The notes under the pieces were generated by a model. The model was not told the origin of the DNA. It searched no databases and saw only the letters and a program-made list of their open reading frames with translations. 29,531 nt of DNA from Williamwhitmania sp035530955 (GTDB lineage Bacteria; Bacteroidota; Bacteroidia; Bacteroidales; Williamwhitmaniaceae). This document shows, piece after piece, positions 1 to 5,895 of the stretch. Where the stretch lies: positions 1 to 29,531 of the forward strand of contig DATKTT010000292.1 in NCBI GenBank assembly GCA_035530955.1. The letters run 5' to 3'. Positions within the stretch are counted from its first letter, which is position 1. Each line of letters starts with the position of its first letter. The translations under genes and the position numbers were made by a program.

Positions 1-39
1 GAAATGGTAACCAGAATAAGGGTTGACAAAGCAAGTTAA
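1..39 (+). CDS. 3' end of an upstream gene, possibly isoleucyl-tRNA synthetase
   Basis: Frame 1 is open from the left edge and ends in TAA at 37-39, giving a 12-residue tail (EMVTRIRVDKAS). Twelve residues cannot identify a protein. The guess of ileS rests on gene order alone: in many Bacteroidota ileS is followed by a DksA/TraR-like gene and lspA, which is the order seen next here. About 49 bases separate this stop from the next start, so co-transcription is plausible. Confidence 0.4.
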   Translation, partial: EMVTRIRVDKAS

Positions 40-88
40 GCTTTGACGGTTTTAAAATTTTTATATCTTTAAGAAAATTTTTTAGGCT

Positions 89-472
89 ATGGCTGAAAAA
101 GAGAAGACAAGGTACTCGGATGAGGAGCTTGCAGAATTCAAAGAACTTATTCTGCAAAAACTTGAAAAGGCCCGCAGGGATTACGAGACGCTTAAAGCTT
201 CCATTACAAATAGTGAGAGCAACGATACTCAAGATACCTCACCAACCTTCAAGATTCTTGAAGAAGGGGCTTCAACGCTTTCAAAGGAAGAATCGGGAAA
301 GTTAGCTCAGCGGCAGCTGAAGTTTATTTCGCACCTAGAGGCGGCACTCATTCGCATTCAGAACAAAACTTACGGCATATGCCGTGAAACTGGAAAGTTA
401 ATTTCCAAGGATCGTTTGAAGGCGGTTCCACATGCCACCTTAAGCATCGAAGCAAAGAATAGCCAACAGTAG
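89..472 (+). CDS. DksA/TraR-family protein with degenerate zinc finger
   Basis: A 127-residue protein of the DksA/TraR type. This family binds RNA polymerase through the secondary channel and, in well-studied members, works with ppGpp. Residues 10-40 and 65-93 are charged and helical, fitting the coiled-coil part. The C-terminal segment YGICRETGKLI...RLKAVPHAT (from about 95) matches the family's zinc-finger region. Classical DksA has four cysteines there, but this protein has only Cys98, so zinc cannot be held in the usual way. As far as I recall, this loss is typical of Bacteroidota members and not damage to this copy. It sits between a probable ileS tail and lspA, and a terminator follows the stop. 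Family assignment is confident; its role in transcription is inferred. Confidence 0.85.
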   Translation: MAEKEKTRYSDEELAEFKELILQKLEKARRDYETLKASITNSESNDTQDTSPTFKILEEGASTLSKEESGKLAQRQLKFISHLEAALIRIQNKTYGICRETGKLISKDRLKAVPHATLSIEAKNSQQ

Positions 473-490
473 CAATCGTCTCTGTTGTGA

Positions 491-523
491 AAAAAGCCGT
501 CAGAAAATTTCTGTCGGCTTTTC
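491..523 (+). terminator. Rho-independent terminator after the DksA-like gene
   Basis: AAAAGCCGTCAG pairs with CTGTCGGCTTTT across a short AAAATTT loop with one mismatch, and the descending arm ends in TTTT. It lies 19 bases after the stop at 472, which suggests that lspA has its own promoter. Confidence 0.8.
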
Positions 524-588
524 TGTGCTTCATTGGGAATTTGCCAACTTATTGACCTTACAAGCCATCGTTGGGTTCTATATTTTAC

Positions 589-596
589 TAGTTTTG
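589..596 (+). promoter_or_regulatory. Possible -7 box for lspA
   Basis: TAGTTTTG matches the Bacteroidota -7 consensus TAnnTTTG, about 63 bases before the lspA start and after the preceding terminator. The nearest upstream TTG (571-573) is only 15 bases away, shorter than the usual 18-20, so the -33 element is weak or absent. Confidence 0.35.
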
Positions 597-658
597 CATC
601 TGCCATGGCGAATGCTCAAACCATTCACTAGGCCAATTATACATTCGATTCGGAGGCT

Positions 659-1327
659 ATGAGTATTAAATTTTTCAAAGTAAAGCAACCCAGCGTAATG
701 CAACTTGCAGCCCTAGTGGTTGTGGCAGTGCTGCTCCTCGACCAGTCTGTTAAATTCTGGGTGAAAACCAACATGATGGTTGGCGAATCAATCCGCGTTT
801 TTGGCAACTGGTTTTACATCTATTTTGTGGAAAACAGAGGAATGGCCTTTGGTATGGAATTCGGCGGAGATTGGGGAAAGCTTGCCTTGAGCCTATTTCG
901 TATTGCGGCAGTGATCGGTATTGCCTGGTATCTCAATGCGCTTTCAAAAAGCAACGCTTCAAAAGGATTAATTATCGGGCTGGCACTTGTTATGGCCGGA
1001 GCTCTAGGAAATATTATTGACTCTGTTTTATACGGGTTGATATTTAACGATCCACTTGGTGGAGTAGCCCAACTCCTTCCCTCTGGCGGCGGATATGCCG
1101 CATTCCTGCACGGTAAAGTGGTGGATATGCTTTATTTTCCATTAATGGAGGGCTACTACCCTTCGTGGATCCCCTATTTTGGTGGACAGGATTTTATCTT
1201 CTTTAGACCAATTTTCAACGTTGCCGATGCCTCCATCAGCGTTGGCGTTATCTACCTCATGCTTTTCCACCGGAAAGAGCTCTTTAAGGACGAGTCAAAA
1301 AAAGAAATTATTACCACCGATATATAG
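659..1327 (+). CDS. lspA: Lipoprotein signal peptidase (signal peptidase II)
   Basis: LspA is the inner-membrane aspartyl protease that cleaves prolipoprotein signal peptides just before the lipid-modified cysteine (EC 3.4.23.36). In this 222-residue protein the family motifs are visible: DQxxK at 28-32, ENRGMAFG at 58-65, GNIIDS with catalytic Asp121, and FNVADASIS with catalytic Asp190. Four hydrophobic segments fit the usual topology. It is longer than the E. coli enzyme (about 164 residues), largely through an insert of roughly 55 residues (about 128-182) between the two catalytic motifs, which I believe is common in Bacteroidota. The start has GGAGG at 652-656, only two bases from the ATG; there is no better start before Met14. 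Several proteins in this window carry lipoboxes and would be its clients. Confidence 0.96.
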   Translation: MSIKFFKVKQPSVMQLAALVVVAVLLLDQSVKFWVKTNMMVGESIRVFGNWFYIYFVENRGMAFGMEFGGDWGKLALSLFRIAAVIGIAWYLNALSKSNASKGLIIGLALVMAGALGNIIDSVLYGLIFNDPLGGVAQLLPSGGGYAAFLHGKVVDMLYFPLMEGYYPSWIPYFGGQDFIFFRPIFNVADASISVGVIYLMLFHRKELFKDESKKEIITTDI

Positions 1328-1334
1328 ATAAGAC

Positions 1335-1361
1335 AAACCGGAGCATCCCTCCGGTTTTTTT
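1335..1361. terminator. Terminator between lspA and the convergent cyclophilin gene
   Basis: AAACCGGAG and CTCCGGTTT form a perfect 9-bp stem with a 5-base loop, followed by a T run on the plus strand. It starts 8 bases after the lspA stop. The stop codon of the minus-strand gene (1360-1362) overlaps its T run, so the hairpin mainly serves lspA. Confidence 0.88.
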
Positions 1362-1965
1362 ACTTTTCAATTCTCATCCATCTTCTTGCTACAGGAGAAA
1401 CAAGGTATTGACTGGTATCTGGCAGTTGGTGGATTTTTCTAACCACATCCATTCCTGAAACAACACGACCAAAGGCAGCAAAGCCTTGTCCATCTGGGTT
1501 TCGGCGCCCACCATAATCCAGCTCCGGCTGGTTACCTAGGCAAATAAAAAACTCTGTAGAGGCCGTTCCCGGCTCAAGACGAGCCATGGAGATGGTTCCG
1601 TCGACATGGAAAAGGCCAGTTTGAGAAGTGGGCTCGTGCGCAATTTCCGAATACTTTACAATCAGCGAATCGTAGAAGAGGCCACCTTGGATAACCTCTA
1701 TTTTGTGCTGGGCGGCTGGCTGGTTATTCAATCGAACAGTGCGATAGAAGTAGCTGTTTTTATAGGCACCCCGCTCCACCAACAGCAGGAAATTTTTACC
1801 AGTGATTTTTGCCCTTAACGTATCAACGGCAACCACAATGTTACCTAGCGATGTTGCAATAATCACCTTGGGTTGCGAAGGAACCCTGCATCCGCCTAGG
1901 ATGAGAAAAAGCGCCACTGGCCAAAAACCAATAAGCGCTTTTCTATGTTTTATGGTTAATCCCAA
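1360..1965 (-). CDS. Cyclophilin-type peptidyl-prolyl isomerase, lipoprotein
   Basis: A 201-residue peptidyl-prolyl cis-trans isomerase (EC 5.2.1.8) of the cyclophilin fold, likely assisting folding of exported proteins. The N-terminus is a lipoprotein signal ending LGGC with Cys26 as the lipidation site, placing it in the periplasm on a membrane. Cyclophilin motifs are clear: FYRTV with the catalytic-type Arg, VIQGG, GTISMAR, STEFFICLG and FAAFGRVVSGMDVV. The loop between FYRTV and IQGG is longer than in human cyclophilin A. It lies 10 bases after a small membrane-protein gene on the same strand and probably shares its transcript. Family assignment is firm; clients are unknown. Confidence 0.92.
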   Translation of the reverse strand: MGLTIKHRKALIGFWPVALFLILGGCRVPSQPKVIIATSLGNIVVAVDTLRAKITGKNFLLLVERGAYKNSYFYRTVRLNNQPAAQHKIEVIQGGLFYDSLIVKYSEIAHEPTSQTGLFHVDGTISMARLEPGTASTEFFICLGNQPELDYGGRRNPDGQGFAAFGRVVSGMDVVRKIHQLPDTSQYLVSPVARRWMRIEK

Positions 1966-1975
1966 AAATGTAAGA

Positions 1976-2434
1976 TTAGTCCTCAGCCTTCCTTAGGTAA
2001 TCGTCGAACATTCGACCCAACCGCCTCAACTCTTTCTGTGGACCAGCTATTATCAGCGGGTTGTCGGAATGATCGATGGTAACGGTATCTTCGTAAAGCA
2101 ACAGTAACTTTTTCATTCCACTTTTATAGCGGTAGCTAAGTAGGTTGCCTTCATCCGATACCTTCACAAATCCCATGGCTTCCATGATCTTCTCCAAATG
2201 AATCCGCTCCTCCTCAAACGATTTGTTTATGTAAACCTTCTTTTTTGCAAAACCAATAAGTGGAAAAATGAGTGAAATACCACCACCAAAAATCAGGTAC
2301 ATCCATACAATTGACATCTGGAAGTCCTTAAAGGGCTCTGGTTTCATCAGTTCAAAAACGATGGTTAGCAATCCGAGAAAAATGTAGAAATACAGCAAAT
2401 ACTTGGCAAATCTTCTTATGTACTGTTTCATCAC
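1976..2434 (-). CDS. Small membrane protein, unknown function
   Basis: A 152-residue protein I do not recognise. It has two hydrophobic segments, at about 11-30 and 43-64, separated by a short acidic/basic loop. A soluble C-terminal half (about 70-152) is charged and mixed helix/strand, probably on one face of the membrane. No catalytic motif, lipobox or cysteine pattern is visible. It is the first gene of a minus-strand pair with the cyclophilin lipoprotein, 10 bases apart. A possible frameshifted micro-ORF lies just upstream. The reading frame looks like a genuine gene from its codon pattern and its fit between neighbours. Confidence 0.75.
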   Translation of the reverse strand: MMKQYIRRFAKYLLYFYIFLGLLTIVFELMKPEPFKDFQMSIVWMYLIFGGGISLIFPLIGFAKKKVYINKSFEEERIHLEKIMEAMGFVKVSDEGNLLSYRYKSGMKKLLLLYEDTVTIDHSDNPLIIAGPQKELRRLGRMFDDYLRKAED

Positions 2435-2756
2435 AAACTATTTTAATGGTTGAATTAAAGAATATAACCGATAAAGAACCCTTGGGCAATCATAACAACA
2501 ACAAAAATAGCGAATAGGACGATGCCAAACCAATAACCTCACAATATTTTTAGCCATAGCATATTCAGATACATTCGTTTTGGGCAACACAACTGCATCC
2601 CAAAGAACTGAAAACTTGTATATAAGTTATCATTTTTATGCGCAAGCTAATGCAGATTTTCTATGAATTACTATCTTTCACCCAAATGGAGATCAATATC
2701 AATTTTGGTGTTCACCATATGAGTTTTTACTATTTCCCAACTTTAACTGACAACTT
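2435..2756. other. Divergent intergenic region of 322 bases
   Basis: This gap separates a minus-strand membrane gene from the plus-strand DUF2147 gene. It holds a candidate frameshifted micro-ORF on the minus strand (2455-2557, listed separately). The remaining 200 bases up to the DUF2147 start are AT-rich and presumably hold its promoter; the closest -7-like string is CAATTTTG near 2700, one mismatch from TAnnTTTG. I see no strong hairpin or RNA gene. Confidence 0.5.
2455..2557 (-). pseudogene. Possible frameshifted micro-ORF for a small membrane peptide
   Basis: On the minus strand an ATG at 2557 opens MAKNIVR. If one T is removed from the following GGTTATTGG, the frame continues as YWFGIVLFAIFVVVMIAQGF and on to a TAA at 2455-2457, about 33 residues. 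As written the start and the hydrophobic part are in different frames. The hydrophobic frame has a TGA just upstream and no start of its own. Explanations are a sequencing error, a decayed gene, or chance in T-rich DNA. If real it would be a one-helix membrane peptide 20 bases upstream of the 152-residue membrane protein. Confidence 0.3.
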
Positions 2757-3200
2757 ATGAAAAAAATTTTTCTTGCCCTTGCTGCCGTTCTTATGACCTG
2801 GACCGTTAGCGCACAAAACGAAAATACCATTGTAGGTTACTGGCTTACCCAGGACAAGGATTCAAAGGTTGAAATTTACAAAGCAAAAGACGGCTTGTTC
2901 TACGGCACCATTCGGTGGCTCAAAGAACCAAATCGAAACGGAGCACCAAAAAAAGACGATAAAAATCCTCAGGAAAAACTCCAAAGCAGGGCCATTCTTG
3001 GATTGAGCATCCTAAATGGTTTTCATTACAATGAAGAGGACAAGGAGTGGGTTGACGGAACCATCTACGACCCAAAGTCGGGAAAAACCTACAAGTGTCT
3101 GATGTGGTTCGATGGAAATTTTACCACCCTTCACGTTAAAGGCTACATTGGCTTCTCCATTATTGGCAGGGAAGTTGTCTGGACTAAAACAAACCCATAA
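2757..3200 (+). CDS. Secreted DUF2147-domain protein
   Basis: A 147-residue protein with a clear signal peptide (MKKIFLALAAVLMTWTVSA, cleavage before Gln20), so periplasmic or outer-membrane associated. The mature part matches the DUF2147 pattern: GYWLTQDKDSKVEIYK near the start, FYGTIRWL, GLSILNGF, WVDGTIYDPKSGKTYKC and IGFSIIGREVVWTK at the end. The family is small and predicted to be a beta-barrel of lipocalin-like shape; its ligand and role are unknown. The next gene (ComF-like) starts 6 bases after its stop, so they are probably co-transcribed, with no obvious functional link. Confidence 0.88.
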   Translation: MKKIFLALAAVLMTWTVSAQNENTIVGYWLTQDKDSKVEIYKAKDGLFYGTIRWLKEPNRNGAPKKDDKNPQEKLQSRAILGLSILNGFHYNEEDKEWVDGTIYDPKSGKTYKCLMWFDGNFTTLHVKGYIGFSIIGREVVWTKTNP

Positions 3201-3206
3201 AACACA

Positions 3207-3905
3207 ATGGTATCAAGGTGGCTACAAAGTATTACAGGCCTTCTTTACCCCAACCTTTGTGCGGTTTGCGGCACACCGCTGGTTGGCGGTGAAGAGGTGA
3301 TGTGCACCGGCTGCAGCTACCGCATGCCTAAAACCAGAAGCTGGCACGATCCAGAAAACGTTGTAGCTAAAATATTTTGGGGCAGGGTGCGCCTTCAGCA
3401 CGCGTGCGCCTATTTATATTTCCGGAAAGGAAGCCGATATCAAAAATTGCTGCATAAGCTAAAGTATGCCGGACGAAAGGAAATAGGTAGGTATCTAGGG
3501 CAGCAGTTTGCACATGAACTCACGGCAGTGGTCCCATTCAAAGATATCAGCGCCATTGTTCCAGTTCCGCTACACCCCAAGAAGCAAAAAAAACGCGGCT
3601 ATAACCAGAGTGAATGGATTTCGCTTGGCCTTTCCGATGTGCTTAATATACCCGTGGTAAACGATATCCTTAAGCGTGCAGTGTACACCGAAACTCAAAC
3701 CCGAAAGGGGCGCATGGAGCGATGGGAAAATGTATCGAATGTTTTTGATGTCGATAGTCAAAATAGTCTTCCAGAAGGAGCCCACATACTACTTGTTGAT
3801 GATGTAGTAACCACCGGAGCAACGCTAGAGGCGTGCGCTCAAGCACTTGTCGAAAAGGGCAACTACCGAGTTAGCATTGCCACCATTGCATTTGCAAGCC
3901 AATAA
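3207..3905 (+). CDS. ComF-family phosphoribosyltransferase-like protein
   Basis: A 232-residue ComF/GntX family protein. In naturally competent bacteria ComF supports DNA uptake on the cytoplasmic side; elsewhere its job is less clear. Two CxxC pairs (C18/C21 and C33/C36) form the N-terminal zinc finger. PVPLHPKKQKKRGYNQS (from about 120) is the typical ComF motif, and LLVDDVVTTGAT (195-206) is the PRPP-binding loop of type I phosphoribosyltransferases. Length fits the family. The start follows the DUF2147 stop by 6 bases. Only two bases separate its stop from that of the convergent barrel gene. Family assignment is firm; a role in competence is inference. Confidence 0.93.
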   Translation: MVSRWLQSITGLLYPNLCAVCGTPLVGGEEVMCTGCSYRMPKTRSWHDPENVVAKIFWGRVRLQHACAYLYFRKGSRYQKLLHKLKYAGRKEIGRYLGQQFAHELTAVVPFKDISAIVPVPLHPKKQKKRGYNQSEWISLGLSDVLNIPVVNDILKRAVYTETQTRKGRMERWENVSNVFDVDSQNSLPEGAHILLVDDVVTTGATLEACAQALVEKGNYRVSIATIAFASQ

Positions 3906-3907
3906 AC

Positions 3908-4501
3908 CTAAAACATATAGAATAGTGCCAGCTGTAAAAGGTTGTTGTACTGCCCCGAAACACGGCGGTATGTTCCCGATGGACCGGTACCGCGTATAGG
4001 CGTGATTGAATAGCTATACTTGACCGACGCTCCAGCTTGCTTCCAAATGTAATACTTTACCCCCACCTGAGCGCTTAACTCAAAGAAGTTGAATTTTGGC
4101 GAATCAATTGGTGCAAGAGGTCCTAGCTCGGTCTCTTCTCTCGAATGAACAAGGATGCCAAATCCCAAACCACCTTCCATTATTGCCTTGCCAAGAAAAC
4201 GATACTGGTAAAGAATGGGGATTTCGGCATAAACTAGGCTCATTCTATAGTAATCCTGTGGGTCGAAACGCTGAAAGGAGCCTTTCTGAACTCCAGATAG
4301 CCCAATATGCAAGCTGGTATTCAACGTAAATGGATACTCCACAAACAGCTCACCCCATATACCAGTTTTATTAAAACCTGCATAGCGGTCGCCATCAACC
4401 TGACTCATGGTAATGCCCCCTTGAACTCCGCCCTTAAACGATTGGGCTAAAATAACTCCGGGGAATAGTAGAAGTACAACAACGAAGCCTTTCATATTCA
4501 A
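3908..4501 (-). CDS. PorT-like outer-membrane beta-barrel protein
   Basis: A 197-residue predicted outer-membrane barrel of the PorT/OMP_b-brl type. The N-terminus is a signal peptide (residues 1-19, cleavage after ILA before Gln20). The rest alternates polar and aromatic/hydrophobic residues in amphipathic strands: GGVQGGITMSQVDG, GELFVEYPF, VYAEIPILYQYRF, GLGFGIL, AQVGVKYYIWK. It ends in Phe, as expected for folding by the BAM complex. An eight-strand barrel fits this length. It lies 23 bases after the sirtuin gene on the same strand, so may share its transcript. Substrate or function cannot be read from the sequence. Met3 is an equally possible start. Confidence 0.82.
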   Translation of the reverse strand: MNMKGFVVVLLLFPGVILAQSFKGGVQGGITMSQVDGDRYAGFNKTGIWGELFVEYPFTLNTSLHIGLSGVQKGSFQRFDPQDYYRMSLVYAEIPILYQYRFLGKAIMEGGLGFGILVHSREETELGPLAPIDSPKFNFFELSAQVGVKYYIWKQAGASVKYSYSITPIRGTGPSGTYRRVSGQYNNLLQLALFYMF

Positions 4502-4524
4502 TGTATTATTAGACTACTCTTGGA

Positions 4525-5223
4525 CTACAGAAATTTTTCAGCCAGCAACTTTGCCAGCATTGGTACTCCCTTACTCGCTGGCTCTTTTATAAACGTCATG
4601 TTTTTTCTCAAATATACGGGGAGATCATTAGGATCGATTAGGAATAACGGTAAATCTTTTCCGCAATAATCAAGTAATCCGGCAGCGGGGTAAACGTTGA
4701 GCGATGTTCCAACTACAACAAAGATGTCTGCCGTCTTAACCAGCTCCACTGCCGTTGGATAGTTGGGAACAGATTCACCAAACCACACAATGTAGGGCCG
4801 CAACTGAGAACTCTTTTCACAAAGGTCACCAATATTTAGCACCCATGTTTTAAGGGTATAAACCAGTGATGGGTCAACGGTACTCTGAGCCTTGCGTAGC
4901 TCCCCGTGCAGGTGAATTACCTGCTTGCTACCAGCCTGCTCGTGCAGATCATCGACGTTTTGGGTTATAACAATTACCTCAAAGTGCTCCTGTAAGTTAG
5001 CAATGCCAATATGGCCAGCGTTGGGTTTTGCTGCAAAGAGCGCTTTTCGCCTCTCATTATAAAACCGGAGCACAAGCGCAGGATTGGTTCGCCACGCTTC
5101 GGGGCTAGCCACCTCGTCAACATTGTATTGCTCCCAAAGTCCACCCATATCGCGAAAAGTTTTAAGCCCACTTTCAGCGCTAATACCAGCACCACTAAGA
5201 ACAACCAATCTTTTCATGCACAT
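4525..5223 (-). CDS. SIR2-family NAD-dependent protein deacylase lacking zinc cysteines
   Basis: A 232-residue sirtuin that would remove acyl groups from protein lysines using NAD+. Rossmann-fold motifs are intact: GAGIS at 11-15 followed by TFRD, TQNVDDLH at 87-94, HGE with catalytic His106, WFGE at 147-150 and GTSLNVYPAAG at 172-182. Tyr55 and Arg58 in FYNERR match the Tyr-x-x-Arg pair that gives class III sirtuins (SIRT5, E. coli CobB) a preference for succinyl/malonyl lysine. The four zinc-binding cysteines of CobB-type enzymes are missing; the only cysteines are 2, 135 and 187. I recall similar zinc-less sirtuins in other Bacteroidota. Met3 is an alternative start. Desuccinylase activity is inferred. 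Confidence 0.93.
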   Translation of the reverse strand: MCMKRLVVLSGAGISAESGLKTFRDMGGLWEQYNVDEVASPEAWRTNPALVLRFYNERRKALFAAKPNAGHIGIANLQEHFEVIVITQNVDDLHEQAGSKQVIHLHGELRKAQSTVDPSLVYTLKTWVLNIGDLCEKSSQLRPYIVWFGESVPNYPTAVELVKTADIFVVVGTSLNVYPAAGLLDYCGKDLPLFLIDPNDLPVYLRKNMTFIKEPASKGVPMLAKLLAEKFL

Positions 5224-5294
5224 CCAATTTGAAAATGCATTCCACCTCCAACAGTAAAACGGAAAATAGGTGACCGGTGTTGTTCACCAATTTA

Positions 5295-5309
5295 GCTAAT
5301 TAAATTAGC
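5295..5309. repeat. Perfect 7-1-7 palindrome in the sirtuin/YccF divergent region
   Basis: GCTAATT, one central A, then AATTAGC. It lies about 72 bases upstream of the sirtuin start and 136 bases upstream of the YccF gene. Its size and symmetry fit a dimeric repressor operator, but chance palindromes occur in AT-rich DNA and no regulator gene is adjacent. Confidence 0.35.
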
Positions 5310-5356
5310 ATGCTCCAAGCGTTAACCTCAATTACTTCAATACTATTCACTTGGCA

Positions 5357-5364
5357 TATTTTTG
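5357..5364 (+). promoter_or_regulatory. Possible -7 box for the YccF gene
   Basis: TATTTTTG fits TAnnTTTG and lies about 80 bases before the YccF start. No TTTG is found at the expected -33 spacing, so confidence is modest. If right, it predicts a leader of roughly 75 bases that includes the inverted repeat at 5407-5427. Confidence 0.35.
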
Positions 5365-5406
5365 TACGTTATGCCTACCGAATCCTTTGTTTTTACTTTT
5401 AAAATC

Positions 5407-5427
5407 CAAAAGAAAAAGTTTCTTTTG
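5407..5427 (+). promoter_or_regulatory. Perfect 9-bp inverted repeat in the YccF leader
   Basis: CAAAAGAAA, loop AAG, TTTCTTTTG. The arms are fully complementary and the repeat ends 17 bases before the ATG at 5445. In RNA it would form an AT-rich hairpin next to the ribosome-binding region; only three further T residues follow, so it is a poor terminator. It could affect translation or mRNA stability. Confidence 0.4.
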
Positions 5428-5444
5428 TTTAGGAAATAGCTAGA

Positions 5445-5816
5445 ATGATGAAAACACTTGGAAATATTGTATGGCTGCTTTTTGGTGGCCTTGTCATTTC
5501 TTTTGAATATTTGATAGGCGGAACCATTCTCTGCATAACCATCATAGGCATACCTTTTGGAATACAAGCCTACAAGTTAGCATGGGTTGCTCTTTGGCCT
5601 TTTGGTCGAAAAATTGAAACCACAGAACGGTCGAGCGGTTGTATTTCAATATTACTCAATGTTATATGGTTGGCGTTTGGCGGCATTTGGATCGCTCTCA
5701 GCCACCTTATTTTTGGTGCACTTCTGGCTATTACCATTGTAGGCATTCCGTTTGCTGGGCAACATGTTAAGCTGGCTGGATTAGCCCTTTCTCCTTTTGG
5801 CAAAGAGGTTTATTAA
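5445..5816 (+). CDS. YccF-domain inner-membrane protein
   Basis: A 123-residue, very hydrophobic protein made of two similar YccF units. Each unit has NxxWLxFGG, then GxxLxITIxGIPFxxQxxKLAxxALxPFG; the first covers about 7-54 and the second about 71-120. The linker RKIETTERSSGC is the only clearly polar stretch. YccF proteins are conserved inner-membrane proteins of unknown function, some neighbouring sodium/proton or mechanosensitive transport genes. Four membrane segments are likely. It stands alone between the divergent sirtuin and the convergent ABC gene. Met2 is an equally good start. Confidence 0.9.
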   Translation: MMKTLGNIVWLLFGGLVISFEYLIGGTILCITIIGIPFGIQAYKLAWVALWPFGRKIETTERSSGCISILLNVIWLAFGGIWIALSHLIFGALLAITIVGIPFAGQHVKLAGLALSPFGKEVY

Positions 5817-5828
5817 GTCGGCTTAATA
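5811..5828 (+). terminator. Weak hairpin over the YccF stop codon
   Basis: TATTAAG, loop TCGG, CTTAATA: a perfect 7-bp stem that contains the YccF stop codon (TAA at 5814-5816). There is no T run directly after it, though TTTTTT occurs at 5840-5845, so it is a weak terminator or a stabilising 3' hairpin. Confidence 0.3.
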
Positions 5829-5895
5829 GTATCAATCCTGTTTTTTCAATAGAGATTCTCGACTATTTCCAATATAGCTCGACCTACACACTGGT

